From Durusdinium trenchii (Eukaryota > Sar > Dinophyceae > Suessiales > Symbiodiniaceae), in the NCBI GenBank assembly GCA_963970005.1, contig CAXAMN010021995.1, positions 1,006,202 to 1,070,201 on the forward strand: a DNA stretch of 64,000 nucleotides. The letters are read 5' to 3'. The translations under genes were made by a program, and so were the position numbers. The notes under the pieces are model-generated. The model had not been told where the DNA came from. It ran no database searches and was given only the letters and a program-made list of their open reading frames with translations. The first letter of the stretch is position 1; each line of letters opens with the position of its first letter. Positions 48,929 through 58,773 of this stretch are shown one piece after another.

Positions 48929-51031
48929 TCAAAATGCTATTGTGACAGATTCTTCGCTCTCACAAGGAACTGCCAGATCCTGTGACATCGGCTCAACACT
49001 CGTGGACTCGACGGACCTCTCTTGGTCCTGAGGTGCAAAGCCTGGCAGCGGACCTCTGGATCTTCGGCAGCCCCACTTCCCAATCAGGATCTGCACCAAT
49101 GGAATGCCCAAGAAGGGGATGCGAGCTACGCGCAAGGGCCCAGCTAGGCTCAGCAGCAGGCAGAACGGGCCCAGCACCAGCGCCCCTAAGGGAGGGTACC
49201 AGAGCCAGTTCTGTTGCACAGCCAGAAGTGCCAATACTGCAGGAATCCAAACCTTTATCAAGGCAGAGGCAAAGACCTTGCGATCATGTGGCAAGAAAAT
49301 GAAAAGCAAGAGCCACACGATGCCATGCACAAACGTAACAGCACTGCAGACTTTTGACGTGTCTGTGGCCACGTATCGGTCGTTGAAGTGGTTGAATGGG
49401 ACAATCAACCAACAGCCGAGTGCACAACAGAGCCATGTTGAGCTGAAGTACGAAGCATCTCCTAGCTGTCCGGCCAAAGCTGCAACATGCTGTAGCTCGG
49501 GCGAGAGCCAGTTCACGTGAATCAAGGTGTTGACCGCATGTTCTACCTCGCCACCTGTCGCCTGCAGCTCCTGATGGATGTTCTGTCTGTCTGCATCCAC
49601 CGAACATTTGGCATCCATCAATCTCCCAGAAAAGCCCCTCACCAAAAACCTGCTTCGGAGCAGCACATCGGAAATCATCATTCGGTCATACTCTGCGACA
49701 CAAAGCGTGAGTCCAACTGCCAACCATATGGTCACAGAAGTTAGATTATCGTACCCCCTGAAAAGCACGGCTGGTGATAAGGCCACACCACTGAAAATGC
49801 AGGCGATTCCAAGACTTGCTTGCTTCAGGAACCCGCAGCAATCAAAGCGACTGATTGAAAAGATCAACATCGCAAAGATCAGAGGCGCAAAAAAAGATTT
49901 GTCCAACTCGTACCAATCTTCATATTCAATTATTGTGTTCAGCATCAACAGTACTACTGCACTCCCAGCGGCATACAAACATGCTGTACGGACCAAGCAA
50001 CGCCAAAGTCCATCGTGGCGTCGCTCAGCCGTTCTGATGCCTTTTTGCCATCTGTATGCGAGGAAGGCTTCGTAGACGCACCAAAGCCGAGTGTATATAG
50101 ATGCCCTGTGATTTGGCAGGACCAGCACAACTCCTGCATTTCGTAGCGCTAAGGCAAACGGTGATTCGCTGGGGCTCGCGATCAAGCTTGATATGTCTGA
50201 ATTCTGTGGGTTGGATAGAAAGCATATGTAGGCACCTTTAGCACCACGCGGCCAGGAGTGCTCAACTCGATCAAGAAATTCATAAATGCCTTCTGCCCAG
50301 CAATGCGTCACAAAAACATCGCAGGACAAACCTTCAGGGTTCTTGAGTAGTGCCCAGCTCATGTTGCCAGCCAGACTTGTCAGCGGCTTAACAAGCTGCT
50401 CAGTCACAGAGTAGACGGATGGCCCTATCCTCAAATCCGAGAGCTCAAACATGTCCAGCTCGCTTGGTTGAACCTTCCCTTGAAGGACAGCATGCATCAC
50501 GAGCCTGCGAAACTGCCGAAGGTCTTCTAAACTCACGCACCACTGGTGCATCGGAACAGTCTTATGAAGCAACTCTCCATCTCCAAGACTGCTAGGATTG
50601 AAGAGTTCCTCGTCTTTGGGCTTCAGTGGGAGCACTGTCCGAGGTATGTGTAAGGAGAAGGTCAAGAGCAACACTGCCACACTGAAAATGCCCAGCGCAA
50701 CACCAAATACAACTCCAAGTTCCAGGTCACAAGAAATGCTGAGAACTTGTGGTCCACACCCTGCTATCCTCATCATCTGCACCTCCACCCGCCCCAACAC
50801 CTCCATCGCAGCCGAGCGGTTCAGCATGCCCCAGGTCAAGCAAGGATCATCCAACGAAGTTAGTCTCCACATATTTGAATGAAGTGGGTCAACCCAAATC
50901 CTGTCGCACCTGCCATGGACTGAATGAAGTGGCCCAAACTGCAATGAGGAGATCCCTCCATGTGCCCTGTCTTTTGAAAAAAAAATAGGCCCAAAGAACA
51001 TCCCAAACAGCACAATCCCACAATCCCACAT
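48929..51031 (-). CDS. Multi-pass membrane protein with a TIR-like domain, single exon
   Basis: A 700-codon uninterrupted frame. A hydrophobic segment at about residues 105-130 is followed by a soluble part (about 130-345) and then eight or so membrane segments (about 351-373, 380-395, 404-425, 431-455, 533-556, 571-590, 596-613, 614-635). The soluble part ends in a TIR-like fold: 'DVFVTHCW' (residues 238-245) matches the first strand and 'VVLVLPNHRASIYTRLWCVY' plus Glu331 matches the fourth strand with the WCxxE motif, whose Glu is catalytic in TIR NAD-cleaving enzymes. By family logic it may bind or cleave a nucleotide in response to a membrane event; this is inference. The first 53 residues may be untranslated, since an ATG at codon 54 ('MWRLTSLDD') is an equally good start. 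The lack of introns contrasts with all other recognised genes here. The C-terminus is acidic and Ser-rich. Confidence 0.8.
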   Translation of the reverse strand: MWDCGIVLFGMFFGPIFFSKDRAHGGISSLQFGPLHSVHGRCDRIWVDPLHSNMWRLTSLDDPCLTWGMLNRSAAMEVLGRVEVQMMRIAGCGPQVLSISCDLELGVVFGVALGIFSVAVLLLTFSLHIPRTVLPLKPKDEELFNPSSLGDGELLHKTVPMHQWCVSLEDLRQFRRLVMHAVLQGKVQPSELDMFELSDLRIGPSVYSVTEQLVKPLTSLAGNMSWALLKNPEGLSCDVFVTHCWAEGIYEFLDRVEHSWPRGAKGAYICFLSNPQNSDISSLIASPSESPFALALRNAGVVLVLPNHRASIYTRLWCVYEAFLAYRWQKGIRTAERRHDGLWRCLVRTACLYAAGSAVVLLMLNTIIEYEDWYELDKSFFAPLIFAMLIFSISRFDCCGFLKQASLGIACIFSGVALSPAVLFRGYDNLTSVTIWLAVGLTLCVAEYDRMMISDVLLRSRFLVRGFSGRLMDAKCSVDADRQNIHQELQATGGEVEHAVNTLIHVNWLSPELQHVAALAGQLGDASYFSSTWLCCALGCWLIVPFNHFNDRYVATDTSKVCSAVTFVHGIVWLLLFIFLPHDRKVFASALIKVWIPAVLALLAVQQNWLWYPPLGALVLGPFCLLLSLAGPLRVARIPFLGIPLVQILIGKWGCRRSRGPLPGFAPQDQERSVESTSVEPMSQDLAVPCESEESVTIAF

Positions 51032-51109
51032 GCTCCGCTATGTCCTCCGTGCATGGCCCACAAGGACCCACTTAATCATTGCAGGACACTCGCCATTGCC
51101 AATCTGTTT

Positions 51110-51760
51110 TGATGATTCCTCCCTTGCGAGGAGTAGGAAGGTAGGAGAGATTCGGGGCCTGAAATCGATCCGGGGCCCGAAATTGGATTTGGGGCCCGCA
51201 AGTGAAGGAGAGAAAGAGGGTAGGAGGGGAGGACGATGTTAGGAGAGTAGGAGGGTAGGAAAGTAGCAGCGTAATAAAGAAGGAGGGCAAGTGGATAAAA
51301 GGTTAGAAGGTAGGAAGGCAAGGAATAAGAAGGGTAGCTTTCAGGTCTAGGAACACAATAGAATACTCTTCTTAGTGGGTCGTAGATTGCAAACACAAGA
51401 TAAGAAATGCTATGTTATGTTTTGCGGAGCAGAGAAGGAGGGTAGAAGGATAGGACGATAGGAGGATAGGAGGATAAGAGGTTCAGAGAGTAGGAGGGTA
51501 GAAGAGAAGACCCGAAAGTGGGGAGAGAAAAAGGGTAGGAGGTGAGGAGGATAAAAGGCTAGGAGAGTAGGAGGGTAGGGGAGTAGCAGCATAAGAAAGA
51601 AGGAGGGTAAGCGGACAGAAGGTTTGAAGATAGGAAGGCAAAGAAAGAGGATGGCTTCACAGGCTCTAGACTCTGGAAGCACATTAAAAAACCATTTCTT
51701 GATGAGTCGCAGATCGCAGAGAAAAGAGAACCCTATGTTTTGTGGGGCAGAGCAGGGTTG
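51110..51760 (+). repeat. Tandemly duplicated polypurine tract, period about 316 bases
   Basis: The plus strand is almost all A and G. One copy (about 51194-51430) and a second (about 51511-51745) share the same order of landmarks: gagagaaa-agggtaggag, gtagcagc, aagaaggagggtaag, gaaggtaggaaggcaa, then a mixed segment ending tatgttttg and gcagag. A weaker third unit may precede them. Within 51150-51200, ggggcccgaaatt-like units recur three times. It abuts the 5' side of the TIR-like gene. Confidence 0.8.
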
Positions 51761-51825
51761 AATCGAACCTTCTGGGAGCTGGGAAGCTTGCGCGGCAACC
51801 TTGTGGGAACCTTGAAAACTTTGTA

Positions 51826-52000
51826 ATCAGCATCCTCAGCCCAGCCACGGAGGAGCCGTGGGAGACAAAGGAAGACAAAGCAAAATCGTCTCAGCCCACA
51901 CCAAACACCCAAGACAAAATCATATTGGCCCAGGACTGTTTCTCTGCAAGAATTGAGAAACCCTCACAGCAAAGCTGTTCGGGAAACAAAGGGGCCCAAA
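51826..52000 (+). repeat. Dispersed repeat family B, copy 1
   Basis: Matches 54400-54545 along its length. Shared landmarks are cagccca, gaggagccgtgg/gaagagccatgg, gagacaaaggaagacaaagc, aaatcatattggcccaggac and cacagcaaagctg. Non-coding. Confidence 0.65.
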
Positions 52001-52142
52001 AATACAAAGCACAATTTGCACAATCATCGCTGCTTCTGTTCTTTCGCTTCGCCACAGTGTGACACTGTTTGCTACACATGGCACGTGGCCCAAAAGGCAA
52101 GCCTGCCCCTACATAGAGCTATCTGCAAAAGCCTTCTCATCC

Positions 52143-53354
52143 TCACTGAATGTTTTTTAGGGGCTCTTGAACCCACAGCAGCAGCGGCAAGCCGTCAGTG
52201 CCCCAGCAGGAGGCCCCGAAGTGGTTTGAGTTCAGACTGAGCGCATGACAGCAAGCCCTTCTCTCAAACCCCCGCTGACAGGCCATACCACCCAGCCCAC
52301 TCATCAAGCAGTCTCGGTGATCCTCAGATTGAGCCCCGGGTGAAATGAGCAGAGGAATATCTCGGACGATCGGTCGCATGGGCGCGGCGTGAGCGGCGCC
52401 GCATGCTGCATGTCCTGCCGCTGTGGGCTTAAGCCAAGAAAACCCGCGTAGCAAGAGGGGTGCGAGGCATCCGCCCACCCGCCTTCCACTGTACACCACA
52501 GGCATGGGCCCGAGGTCCCGGTAAAGTAGGCAAGCCACTTGTCGGACATGCCTACAGCTCATTAACAAGCCAACGGCTGGCACTACCTTGATTGACAATG
52601 CCAATCTCGGCTGAGGTAAGAGGATGTAGATTCCAGTGTCAGAATCAACAAAGCGAGAAAGTGGTTGCTGTACATAAAGCTTTCCCATGCTGGGCAAAAA
52701 CATGGTCAGTGCAACCCTACAACCCAGACATTGTCGCGTACTGTGTGTGAGCCACCGGACCTCGCTGTTTGGCGCCCCCAGGACAATGCTCACAGGTTTT
52801 GAGCCGGCTCCTGCCACTGGTTGCGGGCCCTGTTTTTCAAAGCATATTGAAGATCGAACAGCTGAAGACATGGCAAGCATATAGTCAGCCACATCCCTGC
52901 TGTAGTGTGGACACAACTCCTATAGCAAACATGTACGCCCGTTGATGCCCTGCTGAAAGTGAAGTGCTGCCAGCTTGCAAACATGTAGATGACCAACCCT
53001 TGCGCAGTGAAACATAGTGAACTGAAGCACTGCAGCTTGCAAACATGTAGGTCGCCACCCTTTTGCGCGATGCCGTAGTGAACTGAAGCGCTGCAGCTTG
53101 CAAACTATGACAGCTGTATGCACCCAGCATGCCGGAACTCCATTGCTCAGCCGACTCAGCCACACTAACTGGAAAGACCTGGGCCCGTGGCTAATGAGCA
53201 GAGGAATAAAACGGACGCACAACTCCATCCTCCCCAACGTAGCGTCAGATCCAAGAGCAATTGCCCTGCCTGAGCTGACACCCACTGCAAAATGGACGTG
53301 CCTCAGACGCGCCCGCTGGCTGAGAAGCGTCTCAAGTGCGTTAACGGAGACCAA
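52143..53354 (-). other. Two long minus-strand frames of doubtful coding status
   Basis: Frames of 257 codons (52143-52916) and 144 codons (52920-53354) are open, but the translations are Cys/His/Arg-rich without a recognisable domain. The second runs through tandem DNA repeats. A 15-base identity (atgagcagaggaata), with similar flanks, occurs in both at about 52346 and 53197. I consider these probably non-coding repeats. Confidence 0.35.
52924..53107. repeat. Tandem repeat of about 61 bases, three to four copies
   Basis: Units starting agcttgcaaacatgtag occur at 52972, 53034 and 53095 (periods 62 and 61), each continuing through agtgaactgaagc-ctgc. A diverged unit with agcaaacatgtac precedes them at 52924. 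Confidence 0.85.
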
Positions 53355-53359
53355 ATTGA

Positions 53360-54395
53360 TGCGATGACCAGGTTCATTGAAGATGCTCGGAAAGCCACCC
53401 TGCTATGGTAGCATTCTTCCCACTGAGCATCCTCGCGGTGCAAGAAGGCCCAAGTGAAGACTGGAACGCATGGATACTATCACAGGGTCGGTAAGCTGGA
53501 GTAGTGGTTTGGATGGCACTCAATGAGGTGTGCATGAAAATCGGCTTATGGCTTGTGGTGTCAAACCACAAAGGAGAAGCAATGGATCATAAGCGCTCGA
53601 CGGACAAAGCTCCGGTTGCATCCAGGTGGCCTAAAGTCAGCCTGTGGCCGGGGCTGGGCGGCTTGAATCGAAGGGGGTGCTGCACAGGCACACTTGAGGT
53701 CAGCTAGTTGGCACTCTGCAATGGCCCTTCTAACCCTGCAATTGGCCTGGGCGAGTGGTCGCGGGAGAAGTTAATGGGCCCGGCATCCTGAGAAAGTCCA
53801 CGATGGAGACAACGCCGGCACGACAAAGAAGATCCGGGTTGTTTCTCCGGTGGTGTGGGACGGCGAACTGGCTACAAGCGAATGTCTCTAGTGCAGGCAC
53901 GTGACAATTGCTGCAACCGGCCTATTTAGACCTATAGACGTACGGGGCCCTGACACACAACGTCCACAGCCGAACGCGCTCTCTCAGACTGAAGGTGTGG
54001 TGTCGAAGGAGAATCCGTCTAAGTCTCTGGAAGGTGGTATGGCCAACATGGGGTCTGTGTCAATGTGTAAACTGTTCAAAGTTGCCGTAACTACAGTAAT
54101 TTGTGTGAATGTTGCTCACCCCGTGCTGCCGGGGCACAACAAGTGACTTCTTCCCATGAAGTACAATGACAATCTGAGACAGAAGACCTTTGGGCTGTGA
54201 ACCAGCAAGGCGCAGGAGCAGCGCTGGATTTGGGACCGGCCAGCCCAGCAGCAACAGCAGCAGCAGCAGCAGCCGCGCCACAAGGAAAACCGCCAGTGGG
54301 CGGGATGTCTTTAAAAAGAGCCAACCCGGTCCACGGCAGCATACCCAGGGATGATCCTCATCTGAGAGGGGCGGAGACTGCTCCAATCGAACTGT
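53360..54395. other. Stretch without a recognised gene
   Basis: Moderately GC-rich and open in places on the plus strand, but no family seen. A CAG-rich run (54239-54282) is present. Confidence 0.35.
54239..54282. repeat. CAG-rich trinucleotide run
   Basis: cagcagcaacagcagcagca-type tract in an open plus-strand frame with no supporting exon context. Confidence 0.75.
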
Positions 54396-54399
54396 GTGG

Positions 54400-54545
54400 C
54401 TTGCAAAATCATCTCAGCCCAACATCCAGAAGAGCCATGGTAGACAAGGGAAGACAAAGCAGAATCACCTAACATCCAGAAGAGCCATGAGAGGCAAAGC
54501 AGAATAATATTGGTCCAGGATCACAGCAAAGCTGCTCAACAAAAG
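54400..54545 (+). repeat. Dispersed repeat family B, copy 2, with internal duplication
   Basis: Counterpart of 51826-52000. The unit aacatccagaagagccatg is duplicated inside this copy (about 54420 and 54471). Confidence 0.65.
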
Positions 54546-54559
54546 CCACACTTGACAAA

Positions 54560-54824
54560 AGAATAAACACTCTTTTTGCCCAAGCCACCTGGTGGAGGAA
54601 TGGAAGATTTGAGAGATACTTCCTCTGTAGGAGTACATCCCGTTGTCTGCGTAGTAGGCATAGCGCTGGTTGATATTCTCCATCCACTCTTGGCCTGCTT
54701 CCTTAGATTGTACAAATCTGAACAAAATGATGGTTGGGATGAACAGGTGCACTTGTCTTCGCTGCTTCAAGAAAAGGCTTTCCCAATCCTTTCGTTTGCA
54801 GAGCTTTTGAAGGCGTAACAACAA
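54560..54824 (-). CDS. Possible exon, unknown
   Basis: The minus strand reads 'RRQVHLFIPTIILFRFVQSK', then 'EAGQEWMENINQRYAYYADN' and 'GMYSYRGSISQIFHSSTRW'. The aromatic-rich middle looks like genuine protein. The frame stays open downstream into the repeat copy at 54400-54545, so the exon probably ends near 54580. No family recognised. Confidence 0.35.
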
Positions 54825-55667
54825 TTATATATATATAATATACAATCCTTTAAAGTTATTTCAGCATGGCTAAGTCGCGCGATTGCAGTGGAAACCACTC
54901 ACTGAGATCATCCAGCAGCGAGTGGACCATGCCACAGGAAGAAGAGAAAGAAGAGACCCGAGCACGGCGAAGTTGAGCATGGCAGGCTCAAGATAGCTTC
55001 CAGCAGAGATATATACTGTGCTTTTTTGAAAGAAATGGTCGATCCATCCGATTCTTGAGGATGGAGGGGATGCCTTTTCTTCACCAAACCAGGAAGATTT
55101 CAAGACCTGCAAAGGTTGAAGGTCTAGTTAAAGCCTCAAGTGGCTGCATAGTCCGACATGGTTTTCCGAAAGCGCGGAATCAATTCGTTCGCCCTTTCGA
55201 CTGCTATCATGGACCCAATTCTACGAAAAACTATCAGCAATCAGTATGTCGGTTGCATTTGGGTTTATCCCATTGCCCGCAACAGTGGATGATGATAATC
55301 AGTAAAGGCCTTTCTGAGAAATAGTCATAGTGGTAATCTTTTACCGACTGTTACTGACCCCAGGTTGCATCATTTTGCATCACATTGGATCATGTTTAGG
55401 TTTGACCGCCCAAAGAATTGTGGCCCAACGCTGGCAAAAAGAGACAGCATCTCAGATAATTCTGATGTGCGGTTCTCTCTCACACCGGTGTGGAAGAAAC
55501 TCAGCCACTGCCAATCGTACGGCAGTCGCGTCACGCCAACAAGAAACAAATGGTTGTTCCATGTTGTTCCAATATGGCACTTGAAATACTTTACATAACA
55601 AGTGGTTGTTGATGGTCAATTTGGTCTCTGGTCGTTTGGGTTTCCAGGAACGGCTTTTTTCCTTCAC

Positions 55668-55920
55668 CGCTCGGGCGACATCCGCCGCTGCCCCGCGTAG
55701 AAGGCCTTCCGCTCCTGGCGCATCTCCTTGGCGTTTCGGAGTCTCGGCCGTGACCGAACGCTCCACCGCCAGGAGCCCCCAGTAGCGTCCTTGCTCCTAG
55801 TAGGGATGCCAGGAGACCCTAGTATCTTCTTGGTCCGGCGCTCGGCTGTGACCCGCCTCCTCCATCTCTTCATCCAGCACGCGCTGGTGGAAGTCCGCCC
55901 AGCCCGTCGGTAGGGTTGCC
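55668..55920 (-). CDS. Unassigned gene, last two exons
   Basis: A minus-strand segment at about 55845-55920 reads 'LPTGWADFHQRVLDEEMEEA', and one at about 55668-55740 reads 'LRNAKEMRQERKAFYAGQRR' then 'MSPER' and a stop. Both are charged and helix-favouring with exon-like composition. The segment between them holds a copy of the TAGTAG-type repeat (55775-55835), so that repeat would be intronic. No family recognised. Confidence 0.45.
55775..55835 (-). repeat. Dispersed repeat family A, copy
   Basis: aggagcccccagtagcgtcc, ttgctcctagtagggatgcc and aggagaccctagtatcttct. Lies between two exon-like segments. Confidence 0.83.
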
Positions 55921-56269
55921 TGAAAGGGGCCAGTTCTTGGATCGGTCTTGGTCGATGTTTCACCCAGGAGGGATGATTAAAGCGTGAACACCGAACGCTC
56001 CAATCTGTTCTGGGGCCTGAGAGGGGTAGGGTTAAACAGTGAAGCAGTCACAAAAGGGAGAAGCTTTCCGAAACTTGCCTTGGCGATCCTTGGGATCAAA
56101 AGAACCTTTCCAATCCTTCCTCACGCCTCCAACTCCTCAGCCACTCTCAGTCCACAAAGGGTCGGAAACCATTGAAAGCAGCCCAACCCAGCCCAGCCAA
56201 CCTTGCTGAAGATCGGCCACGCCTGGGACAGGTGTGTGTGCAAACCGGCTATTGTGCCACACACCCGGT

Positions 56270-56740
56270 GCCGACGGACGATCGGAGGTCTGGCGTGGGG
56301 AAATCGACCCATCGACCGACGGGGCCATCTCTCTGCACCTTCGCGTCCAGCGCAGACCCGCAAGTTACGCGCGTCACCCCTACATCTGCGTGGTCCACCT
56401 CCGTCAAGCGGGGATTCCGCAAAACATATGGGATACGCGCATGGTGCTAAATCCCTGCCTGCAAAACTGATGATCTGGAGTGACCATCTAATACTGCCCT
56501 CTTCGCCACATGTGACAGGAGCTGGACCCAACAGTCGCAGCACATCCCACCACATTTCGTGCGTGGACCACCCAGCGGAGCACTCCCAGCAGAACTCGGA
56601 GCACGACCTTCCTCTTTCCGCCACTCGGGTCCCCCGGCCGCCAGGTTCTTCTGCATCAGCTCCTGGGGCGAAACGAGTTGGCCGCAGCTGAAGCACTCGT
56701 CATCTCCAACAAGACTGGAGCATTCAAAGCGTGTCATCTC
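56270..56740 (-). CDS. Unassigned minus-strand gene, at least two exon-like segments
   Basis: At about 56590-56740 the minus strand reads 'MTRFECSSLVGDDECFSCGQ' and 'LVSPQELMQKNLAAGGPEW'; at about 56270-56390 it reads 'VTRVTCGSALDAKVQRDGPV' and 'GRWVDFPTPDLRSS'. The first contains a CxxC pair that could be part of a zinc-binding element. How the segments join was not resolved. It may be the 5' part of the gene whose end lies at 55668. No family recognised. Confidence 0.4.
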
Positions 56741-56999
56741 CTGTAGACTGAGTGTCTCATCTCGATCTTTCCGAAAAATGGACGTCGAGTCTTTCCTAAT
56801 GTATTCTAATGTGCTTTAAAGCGCTGCAAACAAGAATGTATTAGTTTACAGTTTACTATTATTCAGATTACCTCTGTTCTGGAATGTCTTGCTGAATGCT
56901 ACTTCCAATGCGCACGCTTTCTAAAAAAAACCAAAACAAGTCTTGCAGCTCACTTACGTCCCACTGGTCACATGGATATGTCCAAATCTGTTGTTTCTC

Positions 57000-57500
57000 T
57001 TTAGGAGCAAAGTTGATGTGTTCGAAGCTTCGTGGTTGCACACAAAAGCCTTAGTGGGATCCAATCAACATCTCTCGGAACACACTTTTTCCCTTCATCG
57101 GCATTCTGGTACGCGCAAGGTGAATTAGATATAGACTGGCAACTGGATTCCCGAGCGGGTCGCCTCGGCATAGCTAGTCAGGATCTCCCAACCAAATGGC
57201 CCCTGCCGAGCATATCAGGGCGCTCATTGCTGCCTGATGGTTGTGAAGATGCACACGAAGGCGCGAGTCGGGAAGTCGAGCTTCGCGCATACATGTGATG
57301 CACGAAGTCGAGCTACGCGCGAAGGAAAGGCATGGGCTGGGGAAAGGCATGGGCATTGCACCAGTTTTCGACACCATGATGATGAGGCACCATATTCTTG
57401 CTTAAACCATTTGCGAGTTTCTCTGAATATGATTGATATCAATGGCCCGCAGTCCCACACTTCTCGCATTTTCGAGCTACATGTGTGAGCTACATATGTG
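57000..57500. other. Region downstream of the TylF-like gene
   Basis: No gene. It contains short imperfect repeats of gaagtcgagctacgcgc (57255-57330) and of gtgagctacata (57475-57507), the latter just after the methyltransferase stop codon. Confidence 0.5.
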
Positions 57501-57502
57501 AG

Positions 57503-58585
57503 CTACACAATTGACGAAGTCCGCATTTTCGCAAAGTTGACGGACACGCTGCGAGTCTTTCGAAAGTAGCCTGAATGGAGATCGATTCGGGTCAAGTCTT
57601 CGGGAAGACCATGGTCCTCTTTGAACTCCTTCCAGGCTTGCATGGCCCCAGGGTGGGAATAAACATCATCGAAAATCACAAAACCACCCACTGAGACGAA
57701 GCTGTACAAATAGTAAAGAGCATCCTGGTAGAAGTCATGAAAGTTGCCATCCACTCGCAAAACAGCCAGCTTTAAGGCGGAATTCGTGTGGTTGGCGTAA
57801 AACCCTGGCAGGGTGTCTTTGAACAGGCCTTTATAGAAGTGGACCTTGGAATCAAAGACATTGTACAACTGGAAGCCGGTCATGGAATAGCTATAGCCTT
57901 GGCAGCACCCTTGTAGGAAGCAATGGCCTCAAAGGCATCAAAGACATGAACCAAACGGTTCTCGTTCATCGCATCCAAGATGGATTTTGCAAAGATGCAA
58001 ATTCCTCCTCTCCAAACTCCCAATTCCGCAAAATCACCTGGAATATCATTGGCAATGACCTGGTAGAGCACATCGGCCACGTTCCTCAATCGCACTATGC
58101 CCACCATGGTTTGACCGCGTGTGGGCCAATCGCCTCCACAAAACCGAACCGACAAATCAAAAGGCATCCAGTTGTCACACACAGACCCTCCGCTGCTGTC
58201 CGGGTTGCACCGGCTTTCGACTGGAGTCAAAGCTCCAGTCAAAGCCAGCGCCAAGAGTCGAACGTGCTGACGCGCAGCTGGTGGATATGATGCGCCCAGG
58301 TTCCGAACCTGGTCCAAGAACAGCGCCAGACTCATTGGCGCCTTTCTAATGCACAGCTGTTCCGTGGCCAAACCCAAATTCGCTGCAAGCATCGCATGAC
58401 TTGCCTCCACATCCTGTGTCTTCGTGGCTAAAAGTCGTAGAGTCTGCCTCCGGTCTCCCACCAACGTCAGCTGCAGAAAGCCGCAAACGATCAGAAGGAG
58501 ATGTAAACGTCATGTATTGCACGGTGGCAAACACCAGAAACAAACTCCACAGGAGCTGGAGACACACTGCTTTTGCCCCTTTCAT
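57503..58585 (-). CDS. TylF/MycF-type (macrocin) O-methyltransferase, membrane-anchored
   Basis: SAM- and metal-dependent O-methyltransferase family. Exon 1 (58535-58585) starts at ATG and gives a short hydrophobic anchor 'KAVCLQLLWSLFL' that continues into exon 2 as 'LTLVGD', suggesting a type II Golgi-like or endomembrane protein. The 64-base intron (58471-58534) is GT-AG. Exon 2 carries 'WPTRGQTMVG', the SAM motif 'GDFAELGVWRGG' and the acidic-loop strand 'VHVFDAFE'; the downstream part has 'VHFYKGLFKDTLPGF', 'LAVLRVDGNFHDFYQDALYY' and the metal site 'GGFVIFDDVYSHPG'. At 57880-57883 two frames meet: the upstream frame hits TGA while the downstream one begins ATGA. Either a 59-base GC-AG intron (from GAG|gccatt to ttccag) or a one-base frameshift separates them; the family-like 'FQLYNVFD' lies on the disputed side. 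Family 'LDGD' is here 'VDGN'. Substrate unknown, probably a sugar or polyketide hydroxyl. Confidence 0.85.
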
Positions 58586-58773
58586 GGGGCAGGGCTACGC
58601 TATGATTCGCACCTTGAGCCACTGCGCGCGTTCCTCCAGGTCCAAGTATGCCCAAACATCAGTGAAGGGAGGCCAAAACATGCAATCTCAGTGTGGGCTG
58701 TGGGTCAAACCCAGACCGACCAGTAAGTTATATATCTTATACAGATTCTTTTAGCATCTTGGACTCGACAAGT

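Noticed and set aside
51032..51200. Relict dinoflagellate spliced leader upstream of the intronless TIR-like gene
   Set aside because: No stretch resembling the leader or its complement was found by eye in this flank.
52143..52916. 257-codon minus-strand protein gene
   Set aside because: No domain, Cys/His/Arg-biased composition, and short repeats shared with the neighbouring frame suggest non-coding repeat DNA.
57503..57883. A separate short gene starting at the ATG overlapping TGA (57880-57883)
   Set aside because: The segment is the C-terminal half of one TylF-type methyltransferase whose N-terminal half is directly upstream. An ATGA overlap between two genes is a bacterial pattern and does not fit here.
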